64,000 bases of DNA from Marinomonas fungiae (GCF_001418205.1 NZ_LIQF01000008.1:1-64000), one strand, 5' to 3'; positions 18,304 to 27,621 are shown, counted from the first letter of the stretch. The notes: generated by a model from the sequence alone, not told the origin. Program-made: numbers and translations.

Positions 18304-19245
18304 TTAGGCGTTATCTGGATTGTAATAGCTGTCTAGATTCGCAGCCGTTTCTGTGACTGCCTTACTGAACAGTTGTAGCGCCATAGACGCTTTTGTGTCG
18401 GCGCGCACACTTAAGCCCACCGCACTCAGCGTTTCTTTGGTGTTCACTGGTAATTCTGCTAATTCACCGTCTGCAATTTCGCGGGCCACAACGCCACGGG
18501 AAATAATCCAAATGGCATCCGTATGGCGAATAAATTCCTTACCAAAACTGTCTGATACGGTATCGATGCGATCACGGATGTTGCTCACGCCCTCTGCTAA
18601 TAAAAAGCGATCTACTGTCGGGCCGGTAATGGATTCTTCTGGTGGGTAAAGCACCGTGTATTGTGTGATTTCGTTTAGCTGGAAATCTGCTTTAGTGAGC
18701 AAGGGGTGCCCAGGGCGAACAGCAAAAACGACTTGCTCTGAATATAAATGTTGGAAGGAAATACCAGCCATGGCTTCAGGTACTCCTAAGCGACCTACAA
18801 CTAAATCCAATTCGCCAACCCGTAGCTGGCTCATCAATAAGGAGTTAGGGCCAGAAACTAGGTGTAAGCGCACATCGACATTATTAGATCGGAAGCGTTT
18901 AACGGCTTCAGGCAGGACGCTGGTGGCAACGGTTGGTAGTACACCTATGCTCAACTTCTGTTGACCAGTGACAAGCGCTTGATTCACCCGTTCTGCACCT
19001 TCGCGGAGGGCTGCAACACTAGTACTGGCATGTTCTAAAAATAGATTGCCGTAATGTGTTAGTTCAATGCCTTTTTTACTGCGTTCGAGCAGACGAACAC
19101 CGAGAATTTCTTCAAGCTCTTTTAGCTTTTTTGAAACCGCTGGTTGTGTCAGTGATAACACATCTGCTGCACGAACCACGCTGCCTTGACGAATGACTTC
19201 CAGGAAACATTCCAAATGACGATACTTTATGCGGTTTTCCATCAT
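18304..19245 (-). CDS. LysR family regulator, PcaQ-like
   Basis: A 313-aa LysR-type transcription factor. The N-terminal winged HTH (about 8-66) reads SVVRAADVLSLTQPAVSKKL, and the protein opens with RIKYRHLECFLEV, which closely resembles PcaQ, the activator of protocatechuate (pca) genes. The C-terminal effector domain follows (about 95-305). No pca genes are in the window, so the inducer and targets may differ. The likely target is the adjacent AEC transporter gene. The start may be either of two adjacent ATGs (19245 or 19242). Confidence 0.88.
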   Translation of the reverse strand: MMENRIKYRHLECFLEVIRQGSVVRAADVLSLTQPAVSKKLKELEEILGVRLLERSKKGIELTHYGNLFLEHASTSVAALREGAERVNQALVTGQQKLSIGVLPTVATSVLPEAVKRFRSNNVDVRLHLVSGPNSLLMSQLRVGELDLVVGRLGVPEAMAGISFQHLYSEQVVFAVRPGHPLLTKADFQLNEITQYTVLYPPEESITGPTVDRFLLAEGVSNIRDRIDTVSDSFGKEFIRHTDAIWIISRGVVAREIADGELAELPVNTKETLSAVGLSVRADTKASMALQLFSKAVTETAANLDSYYNPDNA

Positions 19246-19416
19246 GATATTTGGACCTTTAACTCGACGCTCAAAGAAGCTGAGTATTACAACTCGCTTT
19301 GCGGAACATTAAAAGAAAAATATACAATTTTCGATATGCTTTTTGAGCTCAATAAAGACAAAGAACAAAATATCTCCCAAAACTTGTCTTTTAGCGACAG
19401 GTTTTGGGGTAAATTA

Positions 19417-19438
19417 GCATGTTAAAAAAGTAACATGC
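19417..19438 (-). terminator. hairpin after pepQ
   Basis: Perfect 8-bp arms GCATGTTA / TAACATGC enclose a 6-nt loop, 12 nt beyond the pepQ stop on the minus strand. No long U tract follows, so termination is only suggested. It also lies upstream of the LysR gene. Confidence 0.4.
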
Positions 19439-19450
19439 CAAAAACGGTAT

Positions 19451-20737
19451 CTAAGCGTATTTTGCAAAAGCTTCTCGGGTAAGATTACGAACGCCTTCCA
19501 CCCCTACCACAATATTATCTTCGATTCTTATCCCGCCATAGGGCAGCAAACGCTCAAGCTTCGTTAGATTGCATCCATGCTGAGGTTGTTCGGCCTTCAA
19601 TTTTTCTAACAACATCGGGATAAAATACAGGCCGGGCTCAATCGTCACGACCATATTTTCATTAAGATGACGTGTCAGACGTAGAAATGGATGATCTGCA
19701 GGTGGATCGATGATATGCCCTTGATGATTGCCTTGTCGGCCACCAGCATCGTGTACTTGCAGGCCTAATAAATGTCCTAGACCATGTGGATAGAAATGAT
19801 GGGGAACATGTTTGGCAAGTTGTTCTTCGATACTTAGTGAGCAGATGTCGTGCTTTTTAAGCAGTTCTGCTACACCGATTAAAGACTGGTCATGCAACGC
19901 TACAAACGGCATTCCAGCAACGGCTTGAGCCGCAATTGCCTGCTGCAATGAATCCATATCATCGACCAGCTCACTGAACTCATCCTGCAATGTGGTGGTG
20001 GTCCGAGTAATGTCACTGGCGTAGCCATTGTACTGGGCACCCGCATCGACTAATAAGGTCAAAGGTCGAAATGGGCGATGGTGAGTTTTTTGCTCATAAT
20101 GCAGTACCGCAGCATGTTCATTAATCCCAACAATATTAGGGTAGGGCGTATTGATGGCATCTTGTGCGCTGGCTTTAAGGTAAGCCAGGTGTACTTCAAA
20201 TTCACTAGCGCCGCTTAGAAAGGCTGCTTGCGCAGCCAAATGCCCCCTCACAGAGATATCCGTCGCTTCGGTCATGCAAGCAATCTCGTAGTCGGTCTTC
20301 ACCGCACGGTCATAGTTGAGCCAGTCAAGCAGGGTGTTGTTGTGTCGTAGAGAGCCCAGATGATCTGGTCCGATTAACGCCACATTTTCAGGCAAAGATT
20401 TTAGCCAGTCATCATTAAGTGCAGGAGCAATATGCCAATGGCTTTGCCATTCGCCCTCAGGGATTGGCTTATCCATGTGCCAAAAATCTTGTTGGGCTGG
20501 CCAGATCAATTCCGGTTTATCGCGCTTAATCACGATATAGCAGCCTTCGGGCAAGGTAAAAGGCAGCCACTGTTGAGCTGCGGCAAAGGCTTTGTAAGGA
20601 TGGGTATTGTCGTCTTCAAAGTAATAGCTCGACTGACCCGATGCGACCACGATGGCATCCAGTTTAAAGGCTGACATGGCAGCACAATAGCGCTTTAATA
20701 ACGTCTCTAAGTGACGAACATATAAAGAGTTTTGCAT
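19451..20737 (-). CDS. pepQ: Xaa-Pro dipeptidase (M24 family)
   Basis: A 428-aa 'pita-bread' metallopeptidase predicted to split X-Pro dipeptides in the cytoplasm. All five metal ligands are visible: the two Asp of VDAGAQYNGYASDITRT, the His of HGLGHLLGLQVHD, the Glu of TIEPGLY, and the Glu of GIRIEDNIV. The length matches PepQ (about 440 aa), and the N-terminal creatinase-like domain contains SSYYFEDD. It forms a single transcription unit between a LysR gene and a GGDEF-EAL gene on the same strand. Confidence 0.92.
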   Translation of the reverse strand: MQNSLYVRHLETLLKRYCAAMSAFKLDAIVVASGQSSYYFEDDNTHPYKAFAAAQQWLPFTLPEGCYIVIKRDKPELIWPAQQDFWHMDKPIPEGEWQSHWHIAPALNDDWLKSLPENVALIGPDHLGSLRHNNTLLDWLNYDRAVKTDYEIACMTEATDISVRGHLAAQAAFLSGASEFEVHLAYLKASAQDAINTPYPNIVGINEHAAVLHYEQKTHHRPFRPLTLLVDAGAQYNGYASDITRTTTTLQDEFSELVDDMDSLQQAIAAQAVAGMPFVALHDQSLIGVAELLKKHDICSLSIEEQLAKHVPHHFYPHGLGHLLGLQVHDAGGRQGNHQGHIIDPPADHPFLRLTRHLNENMVVTIEPGLYFIPMLLEKLKAEQPQHGCNLTKLERLLPYGGIRIEDNIVVGVEGVRNLTREAFAKYA

Positions 20738-20790
20738 TATTATTCCACCCTAGTTAGTTGCTGTGCGGAGCACAACGGAATGTCTTTAGT

Positions 20791-22710
20791 TTAGGACACA
20801 GGTAGGGTCGGCGTAAATTTTAGCAAAGCCGTAAATTTGTCAGCAGGCACTGGCGCAGAGTAGTAATAGCCTTGACCATAATGACATCCCAATTTATTTA
20901 ATAATGTGGCTTGCTCTAGGTTTTCCACGCCTTCAGCGACCACTGTGCAATTGAACGCTTTCGCTAAATTCAAGGCGCTTGTAACAATAGATAAGTTACT
21001 ACTATTAGTTTCTATGTCGCTAATAAATGAACGGTCGATCTTAATAGTATCGACGTTTAGATTACTGATATAGGCCAACGAGCTCATGCCAGTGCCAAAG
21101 TCATCGATGGAGATGCTAACCCCTATTTCTTTAAAGCGATTTAGACTCGCTGAAATGGTGTGCAAATGTAAGCTGGTGGCTGTTTCGGTCAGCTCGATCT
21201 CTAGCATATTGGGCGGGATGTCGGCCTTTTCACATAATTCCTGTGTATAGCTGACGATATCCGGGTCAAGAAGGTTATAGGGCGACAGATTGACGGCCAC
21301 AGGCACCATAATACCTTGGGTTTTCCAGATACTGAGTTGTTTGATGGCATGACGAATAACATAGCGCCCGAACTCACGCACCTTACCGCTTTGCTCAATC
21401 AGTGGAATAAATAGCAAAGGTGGCAGCATACCATCGACAGGATGTTGCCAGCGGGCTAAAGCTTCAGCGGCGACGATCTTACCACTGGTTAGATTTACCT
21501 TGGGTTGGTAAAATAGCTTAATTTGTTGCTCTGCTAAGGCTTCACTGAGCTCACTACGATAGCGCAAGGTTTGCTGGCCTTTTTCATCGTTTGCGTGAGA
21601 TTTATTAAACAACGCCCACTTGCTGCGTAGTTTTTTAGCCTCATGCATGGCGATGTCAGCACTGATGAGCAAGGTGTCAATATCAGAGCTGTGTTCGGGG
21701 CAAAGGGCAATACCAATGCTCGCTTCAAGGTGAATCGGTAGCTCATTCATACAGATAGGCTGCTGGAGCGACTCAACAATTTGTGCGGCAAAGGCTTCAC
21801 ATCCCTCAGCAGATATGTCCGGTGCCCAGATAAGAAACTCGTCGCCGCTGGAACGAAATAGGGTTTGCTCAGGGCTGAGCACTTGTGCCAGATTTTGGGC
21901 AAAGATCACCAGCAATTTATCGCCAGCGCTATGGCCTAGCGTATCATTAATCTCTTTGAATTTGTCCAAGTCGATGGTGAGCAAAGTTCCTTTTACCGAT
22001 TTCTCAGCATGCTTTTGCTGTGTTTGCAGTAAGTCGACGAGGTACAGACGGTTAGGTAAACCCGTTAGCGAATCATGGCTAGCGAGGCGACGCAGTGCCT
22101 CGTTTTTGTCTTCAACTCGTTTGGCAATCCATGACGATAATGTCAGCGCTAGCCAAACAGCAATCCAAAATACCACGGCGGATGTGATGGCCAAGCGTTT
22201 GGCAATATGGCTCATAGAGTCGTTGATGCTATTGGAAACAATCACCATCAAAATGGCGTTATTGTCTAGGTTCTGAGCGCTCCAGAGGAAGTATTCATCC
22301 TGATATTTTATAAAACCTGAGTTTTTGCCTGCGACTTGTTTCTGCTGGATCTCATTTTTGATTATATCGAGGGTCTGTCCGGGGATGTCCGTGTTTAATT
22401 GCCAGCGATCGTGATGTCCTAAAACCTCAACATAAATCGGCTGAGGACCATCGCCTTCCGCATGTTGCATCATCCGTATAAGCTCTTTGATACGAAGTTG
22501 TGCTGCGTCGCCTTCTTCTTCGATCTCAGCCAACAAAAATAACGAACGTTTTTCTAAATAGCTTATCTCGGTATTGATGCCCATTTCACTACTCAAACGA
22601 AAGGCAACGACACTATAAATGATGGATACAATCACGGCGACGCTTAAGCAAATCAGAATCAATTTACGTCGCAGGGATCGATCAAGTTGTAAATCAAATA
22701 GTGTCGACAT
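20791..22710 (-). CDS. membrane GGDEF-EAL protein
   Basis: A 639-aa c-di-GMP protein. Two TM helices (about 15-36 and 172-195) flank a periplasmic domain of about 135 aa with no known signature. GGDEF follows (about 210-365, signature SGDEF near 290) and then EAL (about 385-630) with EALARWQHP, DDFGTGMSSLAY and EGVENLEQ. EAL catalytic motifs look complete; the degenerate first residue of GGDEF leaves cyclase activity open. There is no HAMP domain between the second TM and GGDEF. The stop is 53 bp from the pepQ start and the start is 10 bp after a small DUF2892 gene, so the three may share transcription. Confidence 0.93.
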   Translation of the reverse strand: MSTLFDLQLDRSLRRKLILICLSVAVIVSIIYSVVAFRLSSEMGINTEISYLEKRSLFLLAEIEEEGDAAQLRIKELIRMMQHAEGDGPQPIYVEVLGHHDRWQLNTDIPGQTLDIIKNEIQQKQVAGKNSGFIKYQDEYFLWSAQNLDNNAILMVIVSNSINDSMSHIAKRLAITSAVVFWIAVWLALTLSSWIAKRVEDKNEALRRLASHDSLTGLPNRLYLVDLLQTQQKHAEKSVKGTLLTIDLDKFKEINDTLGHSAGDKLLVIFAQNLAQVLSPEQTLFRSSGDEFLIWAPDISAEGCEAFAAQIVESLQQPICMNELPIHLEASIGIALCPEHSSDIDTLLISADIAMHEAKKLRSKWALFNKSHANDEKGQQTLRYRSELSEALAEQQIKLFYQPKVNLTSGKIVAAEALARWQHPVDGMLPPLLFIPLIEQSGKVREFGRYVIRHAIKQLSIWKTQGIMVPVAVNLSPYNLLDPDIVSYTQELCEKADIPPNMLEIELTETATSLHLHTISASLNRFKEIGVSISIDDFGTGMSSLAYISNLNVDTIKIDRSFISDIETNSSNLSIVTSALNLAKAFNCTVVAEGVENLEQATLLNKLGCHYGQGYYYSAPVPADKFTALLKFTPTLPVS

Positions 22711-22720
22711 GTATGTATCA

Positions 22721-22939
22721 CTACTTCTCTTTTGGACGAGAGCTAATACCGGCTATGGAATAAACAGGGCACCAGCCAGTGGCTAGGGAAATCAAGTTAA
22801 GCACACCAAAAAAAATCAGTAATCCTGCAATAATGTCATCTTCAATCATTCCGTTGTTGAACAGAACAAATGAAATCACGAATATGCCAATCAATCCACG
22901 TGCTAAACGATCCCAAATATGTAGGTTTTTTTTGATCAT
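22721..22939 (-). CDS. DUF2892 small membrane protein
   Basis: A 72-aa protein with two TM helices (about 14-30 and 36-52) and the DUF2892 tail GWCPVYSIAGIS. The single Cys in this tail is typical of the YgaP-like membrane module often seen near rhodanese or redox genes. I start it at the ATG at 22939, with GAGGG 6 nt upstream; a TTG four codons earlier is less likely. It lies 10 bp before the GGDEF-EAL gene. Function unknown. Confidence 0.82.
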   Translation of the reverse strand: MIKKNLHIWDRLARGLIGIFVISFVLFNNGMIEDDIIAGLLIFFGVLNLISLATGWCPVYSIAGISSRPKEK

Positions 22940-22985
22940 AAGCGCCCTCAAATACCGTTATTTAATAAATTAGCTAAGGCTAAAT

Positions 22986-23993
22986 TTACTGTATTGGCAT
23001 GTAGAGTACAGTAACAAATTGCAATTCGTCAGAAGTTTCTTTGGGCGAAACTTCATAAACCTCAATACTGCAACGCTGCTTGGCCTGTTTTTGGTGGTGT
23101 AAACGAAGGTTAGTCTTTAATACATGCCATGCTAACCACAAATGTTGGTAACTTCCTTGGTATCTTAGCCCAGCGTAATTGCCTTTGAAGGTAATCCTTT
23201 CTGGCTTAGCTTCACAGGGGCTTAAGTTTTGAATCGGGATCCCTAGCTTGCCGGTAAAGTAATGTTGACTAAGATCGGCTGCTTCAAACAGAGCAAAGCT
23301 TGGTCCCGCTGGACGGTTGTCTGGGCCAAGACTGATAATAAGATCTCGAAATCCTTGCTCCATCTGCATCGACATAGAATGATCACTGACGAGAAACGGA
23401 CGGGTAATGGCGTCCACGTTGGCTAACGTGCGACTGTTCTGTCGTTCAAATGAGGTAACATATACATTGTCAGACTGCAAACGAGCACACAAGCGAATCA
23501 GCATAAGTCTCATATCTGCATGAATTTGCTTTAGCAACTGTGTTTGTTTGTAGCGATGCCAAAAATTCAGCTCGCTTTTGGCTATTACGTTCATCACTAC
23601 TTGGTGATCTTCGGTTTCACTGAGTTCGATAAGAACGTGAATAGGGCTGGGATAAAAGCGATCGGTTTGAACTTGGAAGGTTAATCGCTTACTCGCTTGC
23701 AGCGATTCAATGTGACAGGACACCTTACCAAGTAACGGGCCTTTTAATTGAACCAAAGCGCCTTCTAAAGAAAGATTGGAGCGTTGATTTACTAGAACGG
23801 ATGCATCGTCATCAAATAACGTCCATGGCAACCAACTTGACCAATACTCCAGTTGATTTAGTTCTGAAAATATTTCATCCGCCGAAGACGACATTAAGGA
23901 AGTATGATGTATATAGATATACCTTTGCGTGAATAGGGTATAGCCAGCTACGCAAAGTAAAATAGAGATGAGTATTATTAGCCCAATGATCAC
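22986..23993 (-). CDS. membrane-anchored SRPBCC plus GyrI-like domain protein
   Basis: About 335 aa. The best start is a GTG at 23993 with AAGGAG 9 nt upstream, giving an N-terminal anchor (VIIGLIILISILLCVAGYTL); a TTG 29 codons earlier has no site. The first half (about 30-165) is an SRPBCC/polyketide-cyclase-like domain (EIFSELNQLEYWSSWLPW). The second half (about 190-335) is a GyrI-like effector-binding domain (GNYAGLRYQGSYQHLWLAW, YEVSPKE). Both bind small hydrophobic ligands, but no catalytic residues can be assigned. The combination is found in many proteobacteria; role unknown. Confidence 0.8.
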   Translation of the reverse strand: MIIGLIILISILLCVAGYTLFTQRYIYIHHTSLMSSSADEIFSELNQLEYWSSWLPWTLFDDDASVLVNQRSNLSLEGALVQLKGPLLGKVSCHIESLQASKRLTFQVQTDRFYPSPIHVLIELSETEDHQVVMNVIAKSELNFWHRYKQTQLLKQIHADMRLMLIRLCARLQSDNVYVTSFERQNSRTLANVDAITRPFLVSDHSMSMQMEQGFRDLIISLGPDNRPAGPSFALFEAADLSQHYFTGKLGIPIQNLSPCEAKPERITFKGNYAGLRYQGSYQHLWLAWHVLKTNLRLHHQKQAKQRCSIEVYEVSPKETSDELQFVTVLYMPIQ

Positions 23994-24156
23994 AGTATTG
24001 CGCTCCTTACTGCTTCGTAACTGCGAGCAGAAGTAAATCCATTTAGGTAGATAATGTCCCAAAAATGGAGAAAAAGGCAAATCCTAAGGTCAGTATAGTA
24101 ATGGTCGTCGGCTTGAGACAAAGATAACGTTATTCGTTTTTGAGGGGAAATGGAAG

Positions 24157-24816
24157 ATGCAAAAGGTATTGGTGTGGGACTGGCCTATCAGAATGCTGCA
24201 TTGGAGCATGGTGCTGCTGTTTACGGGGTTGATTATCACTGGAAAAGGCGACGGTGATAATATGAATTGGCATTTCTACATGGGCTACGGTTTATCTGCA
24301 GTCATTGTGGCGCGGATTTTATATGGCTTTCTTGGTTCCGACTTTGCCAAATTTAAGCAGTTTATTTATCACCCAATTGAAATTATTCAATACAGCAAAG
24401 CTTTGTTGCTGGGGCGCGGCAAAGCGTATCTAGGTCATAACCCTGTGGGGGGAATAATGGTCATTGTGTTGCTGTTAGCAATGACGGCACAGTGGGTAAC
24501 AGGGTTATTTACCAGTGATGAGATTTTCTGGTTTGGTCCTTTCTATGGCTCTGTTTCTGAAGAGCTAAGTGCCACGTTGGGTTCTGTACACCATACTCTG
24601 CCAAATGTCTTGCTGGCGCTTGTAGCACTGCACATCTTGGCAGTGCTGTACCATGAATTACGTTTTAAAGAACGCTTGGTTGCCGCCATGCTGCACGGTA
24701 AGAAAAAGCATCCTACCAAGCTTGAAAAGCACGCGAGCACTCCACGTGTCGGCGTGTTGCTATCGCTTGGTGGCGCATTGGCGTGGTTGGTATGGCTTTG
24801 GAATATTCCTGTATAA
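24157..24816 (+). CDS. b-type cytochrome (cytochrome b561 / Ni-Fe hydrogenase cytochrome b family)
   Basis: A 219-aa inner-membrane dihaem cytochrome b with four to five TM helices. Candidate haem-ligating histidines are His15 (RMLHW), His in MNWHFYMGYG, His in VHHTLP, and His in LALHILAVLYHE. The protein begins VWDWPIRMLHW, typical of the hydrogenase/formate-dehydrogenase cytochrome b group that passes electrons between quinone and a periplasmic partner. No hydrogenase gene is near, so a soluble cytochrome c partner is more likely. It is transcribed alone, convergent with yebG. Confidence 0.88.
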   Translation: MQKVLVWDWPIRMLHWSMVLLFTGLIITGKGDGDNMNWHFYMGYGLSAVIVARILYGFLGSDFAKFKQFIYHPIEIIQYSKALLLGRGKAYLGHNPVGGIMVIVLLLAMTAQWVTGLFTSDEIFWFGPFYGSVSEELSATLGSVHHTLPNVLLALVALHILAVLYHELRFKERLVAAMLHGKKKHPTKLEKHASTPRVGVLLSLGGALAWLVWLWNIPV

Positions 24817-24844
24817 AAGGAAACAAGTGCGAAAGTGAGGTCGC

Positions 24845-25276
24845 CTAGGCGGCATCACTTTCTCCGTAGATCTCGTCCTTGTTGTAATCGATACTATCGT
24901 CACTGCTATAGTCGTCTGACGACTCCTCTAAATAAGAGGTTTCGTCTGGCTCAATGATCAGGTCGTCGACGAGGTCGCCGTTGGCCTGAGTGGCTTTGCT
25001 GTTGGTCTTTGTATTAGCTTTCTCTGGTGCTTTCTTAGCCATTTTTTTGCGCTTATTACCAAGCGCTTCAAGTAGCTCTTCTTTGTTCTCAGCTAAATAC
25101 ATCGCCAGTTTTGACGTCAGCTGATCATCCTCCATCACGCCGCTGCTTTGCAGTAAATCCTCAAGGTTTTCTGCTGTTTCCAGCAGTTTGTCATAGTGGT
25201 CTGCTTCCGCTTTAGAGGAAAAAGTCATTTTCTCAACACCATTGCGTTCAACAACATATTTAATTACGACAGGCAT
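24845..25276 (-). CDS. yebG: YebG family DNA-damage-inducible protein
   Basis: About 143 aa. The first 80 residues match E. coli YebG in pattern (VIKYVVERNGVEKMTFSSKAEADHYDKLL). A long, mostly charged tail (about 80-143) rich in Lys, then Asp and Ser, is longer than in E. coli. YebG is an SOS-regulon protein of unknown biochemical role. The ATG at 25276 has GAGGTG 6 nt upstream. A near-perfect LexA box lies 20 bp before the start, so LexA control is well supported. Confidence 0.9.
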   Translation of the reverse strand: MPVVIKYVVERNGVEKMTFSSKAEADHYDKLLETAENLEDLLQSSGVMEDDQLTSKLAMYLAENKEELLEALGNKRKKMAKKAPEKANTKTNSKATQANGDLVDDLIIEPDETSYLEESSDDYSSDDSIDYNKDEIYGESDAA

Positions 25277-25296
25277 AAATCGCACCTCATTTATAA

Positions 25297-25316
25297 TACT
25301 GTATAAATATACAGTT
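25297..25316 (-). promoter_or_regulatory. LexA (SOS) box upstream of yebG
   Basis: TACTGTATAAATATACAGTT matches the gammaproteobacterial LexA consensus CTGT-N8-ACAG exactly, with an AT-rich centre. It lies 20-40 bp before yebG and about 90 bp before the divergent mscS gene, so it should repress yebG until DNA damage; an effect on mscS is possible but less likely. Confidence 0.92.
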
Positions 25317-25401
25317 ATGATTTTGCTCCTGTCCAGTATTTTATTTGCTATTCGCGACCACCTTGGTAAAGTGGCGCGAAAAGTCAGCTTTTGGGTTAGT
25401 T

Positions 25402-26256
25402 ATGTCTGAATTTGAATGGTCGCAACTTAACGCGGCATTTTTTATGGAAAACTTTGAATACATTGCCACAATCGTCTGGATCCTTGGCATTGTTTTAATC
25501 CGTCGTTATTCAAAACGACTGCTACGAGCGAATGAAAAGCTCGATATGGATCGTAAACGCCGTCGTTTGAATACGGCTGATAACGTTTTTAACTTAGTTA
25601 TGTTTGTTGGTCTGGTGCTGATTTGGGCAACAGAGCTACAGAACATCGCCATTTCCATTGCCGCCTTCATGGTGGCCTTAGTGATTGCTACTAAGGAGTT
25701 TATTTCTTGCATCGTCGGTGCGTTTTACAAAGCCAGCACTCGGCCGTACCAAGTCGGCGACTGGGTGCGCATTGGTCAATTTGAGGGGGAGGTGACCGAC
25801 AGTGACTGGTTGTCGACCACGTTATTTGAAGTTGACTTTAAAGGTGGTAGCTACGCTTATACCGGACGTACTACGATAGTGCCAAACAGTGTCTTGCTGA
25901 CCAACTCAGTGCAAAACTTAAACTACATGCGTCGTTATGTTGAGCATTCCTTTTCGATTTCTAGACTGACAGATGACGTAAATTTGTTTGAAATAAAAGA
26001 GCCTATTTTGGCCAAAATCCGTGAATACAGTGAGCACTTTCACGAAGTGGCGATTCGTTATAATAGTCTGATTGAAAAGCGCTTGGATATCAAAATAGCT
26101 GGCCCTGAGCCGACCGTTCGGGTACAGACAACGATCGAAGGCTACAATGTCTTTACCGTCTCGCTGTTCTGTCCAACCCACGAGGCTGCGGAAATTGAGC
26201 AGAAGGTCACCGAAGACTTTATGCGTATTTGGTATGAGAAAAAGCGTCAGTCTTAG
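25402..26256 (+). CDS. MscS family mechanosensitive channel
   Basis: About 284 aa from the ATG at 25402. An in-frame TTG at 25345 would add 19 residues of unlikely sequence. N-terminal TM helices (about 18-33, 60-77) lead to the pore helix region ISIAAFMVALVIATKEFISCIVGAFY and the MscS beta domain (YQVGDWVRIGQFEGEVTDSDWLSTTL, PNSVLLTNSVQN), then a soluble C-terminal domain. It is a small MscS-type channel in the inner membrane, likely for osmotic relief or ion conductance. It is divergent from yebG and 14 nt before a DUF1439 lipoprotein gene. Confidence 0.88.
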   Translation: MSEFEWSQLNAAFFMENFEYIATIVWILGIVLIRRYSKRLLRANEKLDMDRKRRRLNTADNVFNLVMFVGLVLIWATELQNIAISIAAFMVALVIATKEFISCIVGAFYKASTRPYQVGDWVRIGQFEGEVTDSDWLSTTLFEVDFKGGSYAYTGRTTIVPNSVLLTNSVQNLNYMRRYVEHSFSISRLTDDVNLFEIKEPILAKIREYSEHFHEVAIRYNSLIEKRLDIKIAGPEPTVRVQTTIEGYNVFTVSLFCPTHEAAEIEQKVTEDFMRIWYEKKRQS

Positions 26257-26270
26257 GAGGCGCAGTATCA

Positions 26271-26873
26271 ATGTTTAGAGAGAAGCTATTGAAAAATAAA
26301 ATAATGTGGTTTGCCGGTGCAGCGGTTGCTGTGCTGCTATCGGGTTGCTCGTCGGATATGAGTGTCAGTGAAACTGAGCTCAATGCGGAAGTGGCTAAGC
26401 GTTTAGCAACCAACCAACCGGATATCATCCAGTTGAGTTTAGAAGAGTCAACTTTGAACCTTGATCTACTGATTAAGGAAGCCAATATAGACCTGACTGA
26501 GCGAGATGGCGGCTTGGTGATGGTCGATATGAAAACCGATATTCGAGGCACCTTAAATGTGTTTGGTCAAGAAATGACCATGAAAGCGCAGCTTGATCCT
26601 TCGTTTGAATCAGGTCTGCGTATTGAAGAAGATCGTGTTTACTTAGTCGGCGCCAAGCTGACGCAGATTTCGGTGCAAGGTAATAGCATCAGCGATGAGA
26701 TGTTCCGTAATACCTTGGGATCATTACATGGTGATTTTGAGAAAGCGCTAGCGGATTATTTTAATACCCATCCGGTCTATGTATTGAACCACTCGATGAC
26801 TGAAAAAGCCGCCGCTAGGATGGTGAAAAACATCGTGATCACCGATGATAGCATCGAATTTATGATTTTTTAG
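26271..26873 (+). CDS. DUF1439 lipoprotein (YceB-like)
   Basis: A 200-aa lipoprotein: signal peptide with lipobox LLSGC (Cys25 or 26), then a DUF1439 domain of lipid-binding (BPI/SMP-like) shape, with alternating hydrophobic strands. Similar E. coli proteins (YceB) have no firm function. GGAGG lies 12 nt before the ATG. It follows the mscS gene by 14 nt and probably shares its transcript. Confidence 0.82.
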   Translation: MFREKLLKNKIMWFAGAAVAVLLSGCSSDMSVSETELNAEVAKRLATNQPDIIQLSLEESTLNLDLLIKEANIDLTERDGGLVMVDMKTDIRGTLNVFGQEMTMKAQLDPSFESGLRIEEDRVYLVGAKLTQISVQGNSISDEMFRNTLGSLHGDFEKALADYFNTHPVYVLNHSMTEKAAARMVKNIVITDDSIEFMIF

Positions 26874-26929
26874 ACGTGTAGGGGCCTGTTAGGTTAGCAT
26901 GGCCCCGATTATTGAAATGAGGACAACAT

Positions 26930-27409
26930 ATGTCTATTGCAGACAACACAGTGGTGCAATTCCACTACACACTTCGTGAAGACGATACACTAATCGAAAC
27001 TTCTGCAGGCAACGAGCCATTGGCTTACCTACACGGTCACGGCAACATTATTCCAGGTCTTGAGAAAGCTATGCTTGGCAAGTCAGCAGGGGATGAGTTT
27101 GAAGTGACAGTACCTTGCTCAGAAGGATACGGCGAGCGCCAAGAAGACAAAACTCAGCAGATCCCAGTGAAGCACCTACATGGTTCAAAAAAATGGAAAC
27201 CAGGTATGGTGGCGAACGTTCGTACAGACCACGGCGTACGTCAAGTGACCATCGTTAAAGCGGGTTTAAAGCACGCTACAGTGGATCTTAACCACCCACT
27301 AGCGGGCAAAGAACTAACCTTCTCTGTGCAAATCGTAGATACGCGTGATGCAACAGAAGAAGAAGTCGCGCACGGCCATGCGCACGGCGTGGGTGGTCAC
27401 CACCACTAA
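26930..27409 (+). CDS. slyD: FKBP-type peptidyl-prolyl isomerase SlyD
   Basis: A 159-aa SlyD-type isomerase and chaperone. The FKBP domain (NTVVQFHYTLREDDTLIETS, NIIPGLEKAMLGKSAGDEF) is interrupted by the insert-in-flap chaperone domain (about 68-128). A short His-rich tail (HGHAHGVGGHHH) should bind Ni or Zn. SlyD helps protein folding and, in some bacteria, nickel delivery to hydrogenase. Codon use (many AAC, GGT, CTA, GAA) suggests high expression. A strong terminator follows. Confidence 0.94.
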   Translation: MSIADNTVVQFHYTLREDDTLIETSAGNEPLAYLHGHGNIIPGLEKAMLGKSAGDEFEVTVPCSEGYGERQEDKTQQIPVKHLHGSKKWKPGMVANVRTDHGVRQVTIVKAGLKHATVDLNHPLAGKELTFSVQIVDTRDATEEEVAHGHAHGVGGHHH

Positions 27410-27430
27410 TCATCGCCTTAAGCAATACGA

Positions 27431-27469
27431 AAAATTGCCGTCGATTTTTGATCGATGGCAATTTTTTTG
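27431..27469 (+). terminator. slyD terminator
   Basis: AAATTGCCGTCGAT pairs with ATCGATGGCAATTT (one G-U pair) around a short T-rich loop and is followed by a T run. Confidence 0.92.
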
Positions 27470-27621
27470 TCCTTTCTAAACTCCTCTCTACTCTTTTATA
27501 TCTAGCTTAAATACGTCGAAACGTGCAAATTAACGCTCAATTTTCGTTAAATTCGGTTATCTCAATGCATTTTCAAGCATTGTGTCCCAAGATAAACGAG
27601 CGAAATTTAAAAAACACATGC

